A DNA stretch of 8,222 nucleotides from JAGQNK01 sp964573155 (GTDB lineage: Bacteria; Patescibacteriota; Saccharimonadia; Saccharimonadales; JAGQNK01): contig CAZNIN010000025.1 in NCBI GenBank assembly GCA_964573155.1, positions 1 to 8,222 on the forward strand, given 5' to 3'. The position numbers and the translations under genes are program-made. This document shows, one piece after another, positions 6,477 to 8,222 of the stretch. The first letter of the stretch is position 1; each line of letters begins with the position of its first letter. A model generated the notes under the pieces. It made no database searches. It was not told the origin of the DNA and saw only the letters and a program-made list of their open reading frames with translations.

Positions 6477-6519
6477 ATAGTAACTGGAAGTCGCCTCGTG
6501 AGCTGTGATTTATCTCACA
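6477..6519 (-). promoter_or_regulatory. Crp-type box and class II promoter of the 48-codon gene
   Basis: TGTGA (6504-6508), six bases, then TCACA (6515-6519) match the Crp core consensus at all ten fixed positions. On the minus strand a -10 hexamer TACTAT (4 of 6) lies at 6477-6482. Counting from it, the start point is about 6470, and the box centre (6511.5) is then at -41.5, the standard position for class II Crp activation. No good -35 is present, as expected for an activator-dependent promoter. The predicted leader is about 35 nt and contains the AGGAGG ribosome binding site. Confidence 0.6.
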
Positions 6520-6534
6520 AAAAAAGATTATCTA

Positions 6535-7290
6535 TTAGTTTACGAGCACAAAATCTTTCAAGAATTTTGACAAAAGTGTTCTTCCACCTTCGCCATGATA
6601 AGTTTTAACCAATATCCATACAAAATAGCCGAATATCATGAGACTTTCTCCAATGAGATCGACATCATACCATCCGAGGACTTCGATCGAACCAAGCGTT
6701 AGCCAGCCTCCAAGTATAATTGACAGTACTGAAGTGAAGCGCCAAAGACGCCAATATGTATTATTGATACCAGCTCGTGTTTTGCTCAAAACACCATCGA
6801 GTATAACTGTAGCAAGCATACTTAGACCTGCGAGGGATACTCCAAACAAATGTATGTAATATGGGATCGGTTTCCAGCCAATAGGCATTAGAGCTACCAA
6901 ATAAAGGCCGAGTACGGTTAGAAAGATAAGCCCTGTTACCGGCATAGCTCGCTTCCAGGTTCTTGATAAATAATTGCGCCACTTCCAGAGACCATAAGCG
7001 GTGAAAAATACAGTTCCCGAAAAGTATGGGGCTGTCCGGATATCGTTTCCAAACTCACTGAATGCTGTTCCTGGCTTCAGCATTTCTGGCTGAATGGCAA
7101 AACATACTCCAAATCCTACCATCATTCCGATAATGGCTGTAACGCCCCAAAATCTGCCGTGAATATTACGCAAGAAGCGCAAGAACATAACCCTGTCCAG
7201 AAGAACACGAAAACGCCTCTTTTTATATGCGAATGCCCAGTATTTTTTATGTGATATGCGTGAACGATTTTTTGTTTTTTTAGCAGGCAT
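6535..7290 (-). CDS. Six-helix membrane protein, possibly DUF998/Frag1-DRAM-like
   Basis: This 251-residue protein begins with about 45 strongly basic, soluble residues (many Lys and Arg), then six predicted membrane segments at about 47-66, 86-104, 115-136, 143-164, 183-204 and 212-228, and ends with a short cytoplasmic tail. The loop after helix 1 has a Ser-Glu-Phe-Gly-Asn motif (78-82) and helix 4 begins with a His (147) followed by an aliphatic run. This layout recalls DUF998 and Frag1/DRAM-type membrane proteins, but the resemblance is weak and no function should be assumed. By the positive-inside rule the basic N-terminus should be cytoplasmic. The ATG at 7290 follows the stop of the upstream gene by 9 bp and has no Shine-Dalgarno, so translational coupling is likely. 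Seven T residues shortly after its stop (minus strand) precede the Crp box; no good stem accompanies them. Confidence 0.8.
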   Translation of the reverse strand: MPAKKTKNRSRISHKKYWAFAYKKRRFRVLLDRVMFLRFLRNIHGRFWGVTAIIGMMVGFGVCFAIQPEMLKPGTAFSEFGNDIRTAPYFSGTVFFTAYGLWKWRNYLSRTWKRAMPVTGLIFLTVLGLYLVALMPIGWKPIPYYIHLFGVSLAGLSMLATVILDGVLSKTRAGINNTYWRLWRFTSVLSIILGGWLTLGSIEVLGWYDVDLIGESLMIFGYFVWILVKTYHGEGGRTLLSKFLKDFVLVN

Positions 7291-7299
7291 AATGAGCCG

Positions 7300-7851
7300 T
7301 TATTTCGTATTTTTTTCTCGTATAACTGCAATCAAAAGCAGCGATACCACGAAGAATGTTGCGCTATAGAAACCAATAGTACTATATAGCTGTACGCGAT
7401 AACCTTCATTAAAAAAGTCTACAAAGTATTTAATACTTGCAAAGGCATAGGCAGCCGTACTCAATGATGCTGCGGCCAAAACGGCACTACGACTAAAAGT
7501 CAGGGCTGCAGTGACAATAGGCAATGCATACAGGGTGACAGCTACACTTGCCATGCCGCGGTCGGCATAGACGAGTAATGAGACAATGACTATGTCAGCA
7601 ACTACGAGGACTCCAAGAAGTGATTTCTGAAGTATGCGATTGTTCCCTTTGAATCGAGCAAGAAACCATACGATAGTTGAGATCACCAAAAGCACAAGAC
7701 AATATTTCCAGCGTTTCAAGACGGCGTCTGGCGTCATAAGATTCGAAGCATCATAAACAATTATAGATGCAGCAAAAGCTGCGACGAATGCGAAGTGAGC
7801 TCGTGCTGCACGCAGGGTGCCAAGATAATATGAATGGTTCTTTTTTATCAT
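7300..7851 (-). CDS. Six-helix membrane protein resembling a sensor domain without a kinase
   Basis: This 183-residue protein has six predicted membrane segments at about residues 18-34, 49-66, 77-95, 100-118, 122-140 and 154-176. Only a short basic N-terminus (MIKKNHS) and a seven-residue basic tail lie outside them. The central part (ALPIVTAALTFSRSAVLAAA, about 109-128) is similar in style to the multi-pass sensory modules at the N-terminus of bacterial histidine kinases and cyclases. No kinase, cyclase or other output domain follows, because the frame stops at 7300. The next gene starts 9 bp later, so the two products may work together. A stand-alone sensor, a scaffold, or an unrelated membrane family are all possible. 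ATG at 7851 lacks a clear Shine-Dalgarno. Its transcription may read through from the clp gene 38 bp upstream or start from a weak promoter-like pair there (TATCCT at 7865-7870). Confidence 0.78.
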   Translation of the reverse strand: MIKKNHSYYLGTLRAARAHFAFVAAFAASIIVYDASNLMTPDAVLKRWKYCLVLLVISTIVWFLARFKGNNRILQKSLLGVLVVADIVIVSLLVYADRGMASVAVTLYALPIVTAALTFSRSAVLAAASLSTAAYAFASIKYFVDFFNEGYRVQLYSTIGFYSATFFVVSLLLIAVIREKNTK

Positions 7852-7889
7852 GATGCTTATGAATAGGATACCACTAAGCTCTGTTCACG

Positions 7890-8222
7890 TTAAGCCTGGT
7901 AAGGGCTTTGTGCGCCAGCGTTTGCATGAGATACATCGGGTAGATCAAGAATGATTTTTGTTCCAGGAGATGCCTGTCCACTTAAAATCCGCTGTGCGAC
8001 TGCATCTTCTACTGTGCGTTGAATAACACGGCGCATCGGTCGTGAACCGAATTGTGGGTCATAACCTTGTTGCACAAGACTGTCCAGTGCGGATTGCGTC
8101 AACTCTACGCTAATGTTCTGGTTTGATAAATTGCGGTTTACTTCCGCAAGCATAAGTAGGGCAACCTTGCCCAATTCCTCCTGGTTTAGTGGTCGGAATA
8201 GTACTGTTTCGTCAAAACGGTT
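7890..8222 (-). CDS. ClpB/ClpC-type AAA+ unfoldase, C-terminal part only
   Basis: The frame enters from the right edge of the window (first codon at 8222-8220) and ends with TAA at 7892-7890, giving the last 110 residues. It opens with NRFDETVLFRPLNQEEL, the end of the second AAA+ module (sensor 1 side, as in NRIDE-x-I-x-F-x-PL of ClpB/ClpC). The small helical lid follows, with GYDPQFGSRPMRRVIQR at 57-73 of the visible part; the Arg in GSRP is the sensor 2 arginine. The family consists of hexameric ATP-driven protein unfoldases. ClpB disaggregates proteins with DnaK, and ClpC feeds ClpP. The features that separate them (the middle domain and the ClpP-binding loop) lie outside the window, so no symbol is given. 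The tail after the lid is short and rich in Ala, Ser and Gln. The gene would lead the minus-strand group with the two membrane protein genes. Confidence 0.9.
   Translation of the reverse strand, partial: NRFDETVLFRPLNQEELGKVALLMLAEVNRNLSNQNISVELTQSALDSLVQQGYDPQFGSRPMRRVIQRTVEDAVAQRILSGQASPGTKIILDLPDVSHANAGAQSPYQA

Noticed and set aside
6519..6580. Seven-T run (minus strand) after the 251-residue membrane protein gene as an intrinsic terminator.
   Set aside because: The only stem that can be drawn is AAAGATT/AATCTTT with a loop of about 22 nt. It is entirely A-T except for one pair and would be weak.
6351..6608. A plus-strand frame of 85 codons with a hydrophobic stretch.
   Set aside because: It starts with GTG without a ribosome binding site and runs antisense to the 48-codon gene, its promoter and the end of the membrane protein gene. 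The opposite strand has much better signals.
7852..7889. Promoter TTAACG-17-TATCCT upstream of the 183-residue membrane protein gene.
   Set aside because: The -35 match is poor and would lie in the clp stop region. Read-through from clp explains expression as well, so it was not listed separately.
1..8222. Genetic code 25 (TGA read as glycine).
   Set aside because: TGA ends the helicase and Crp/Fnr genes at positions consistent with family lengths, and no in-frame TGA occurs inside any conserved domain.

Overview
The window looks like chromosomal sequence from a member of the Patescibacteria/CPR, most likely a Saccharibacteria (TM7) relative. This is inference. It rests on the mixture of gene families: a zeta-class (cadmium-type) carbonic anhydrase-like protein, a large UvrD-like helicase fused to a RecB-type nuclease, a Crp/Fnr regulator without a cAMP pocket, and several small multi-pass membrane proteins of the kind common in that group. 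TGA is used as a normal stop (helicase and Crp/Fnr genes), so the recoded genetic code of Gracilibacteria/Absconditabacteria does not apply. No phage, transposon, CRISPR or RNA gene was recognised.

Layout, left to right. (1) Positions 1-1301, plus strand: the 3' part of a carbonic anhydrase-like gene, whose zinc/cadmium motif begins at the window edge, followed 24 bp later by a DUF488 gene. (2) Positions 1302-1518: a convergent intergenic gap holding a small hairpin and three 12-bp repeats spaced exactly 20 bp apart. (3) Positions 1519-4860, minus strand: a 1113-residue helicase-nuclease. (4) Positions 4861-4941: a divergent promoter region in which the two predicted promoters overlap each other. 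(5) Positions 4942-5445, plus: a four-helix membrane protein. (6) Positions 5446-5569: a promoter with two abutting palindromes, leading to a Crp/Fnr-family regulator at 5570-6262 (plus). (7) Positions 6289-6435, minus: an unlisted 48-codon gene convergent with the regulator. (8) Positions 6535-8222, minus: two six-helix membrane protein genes 9 bp apart, and the 3' end of a ClpB/ClpC-type AAA+ unfoldase gene that runs off the window.

The most interesting part is 6232-6535. A perfect Crp-type site (TGTGA-N6-TCACA) lies upstream of the 48-codon gene. Its centre falls at -41.5 from the start point predicted by a -10 element (TACTAT), which is the geometry of a class II Crp-activated promoter. 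A strong AGGAGG ribosome binding site, a clean 48-codon reading frame and a GC-rich stem with a short T-run complete a compact transcription unit. The stem lies inside the 3' end of the convergent Crp/Fnr gene. The recognition helix of that regulator carries the Arg-Glu-Thr-x-Gly signature that reads TGTGA in E. coli Crp. The simplest reading is that the regulator controls the small gene next door. The function of the 48-residue protein is unknown.
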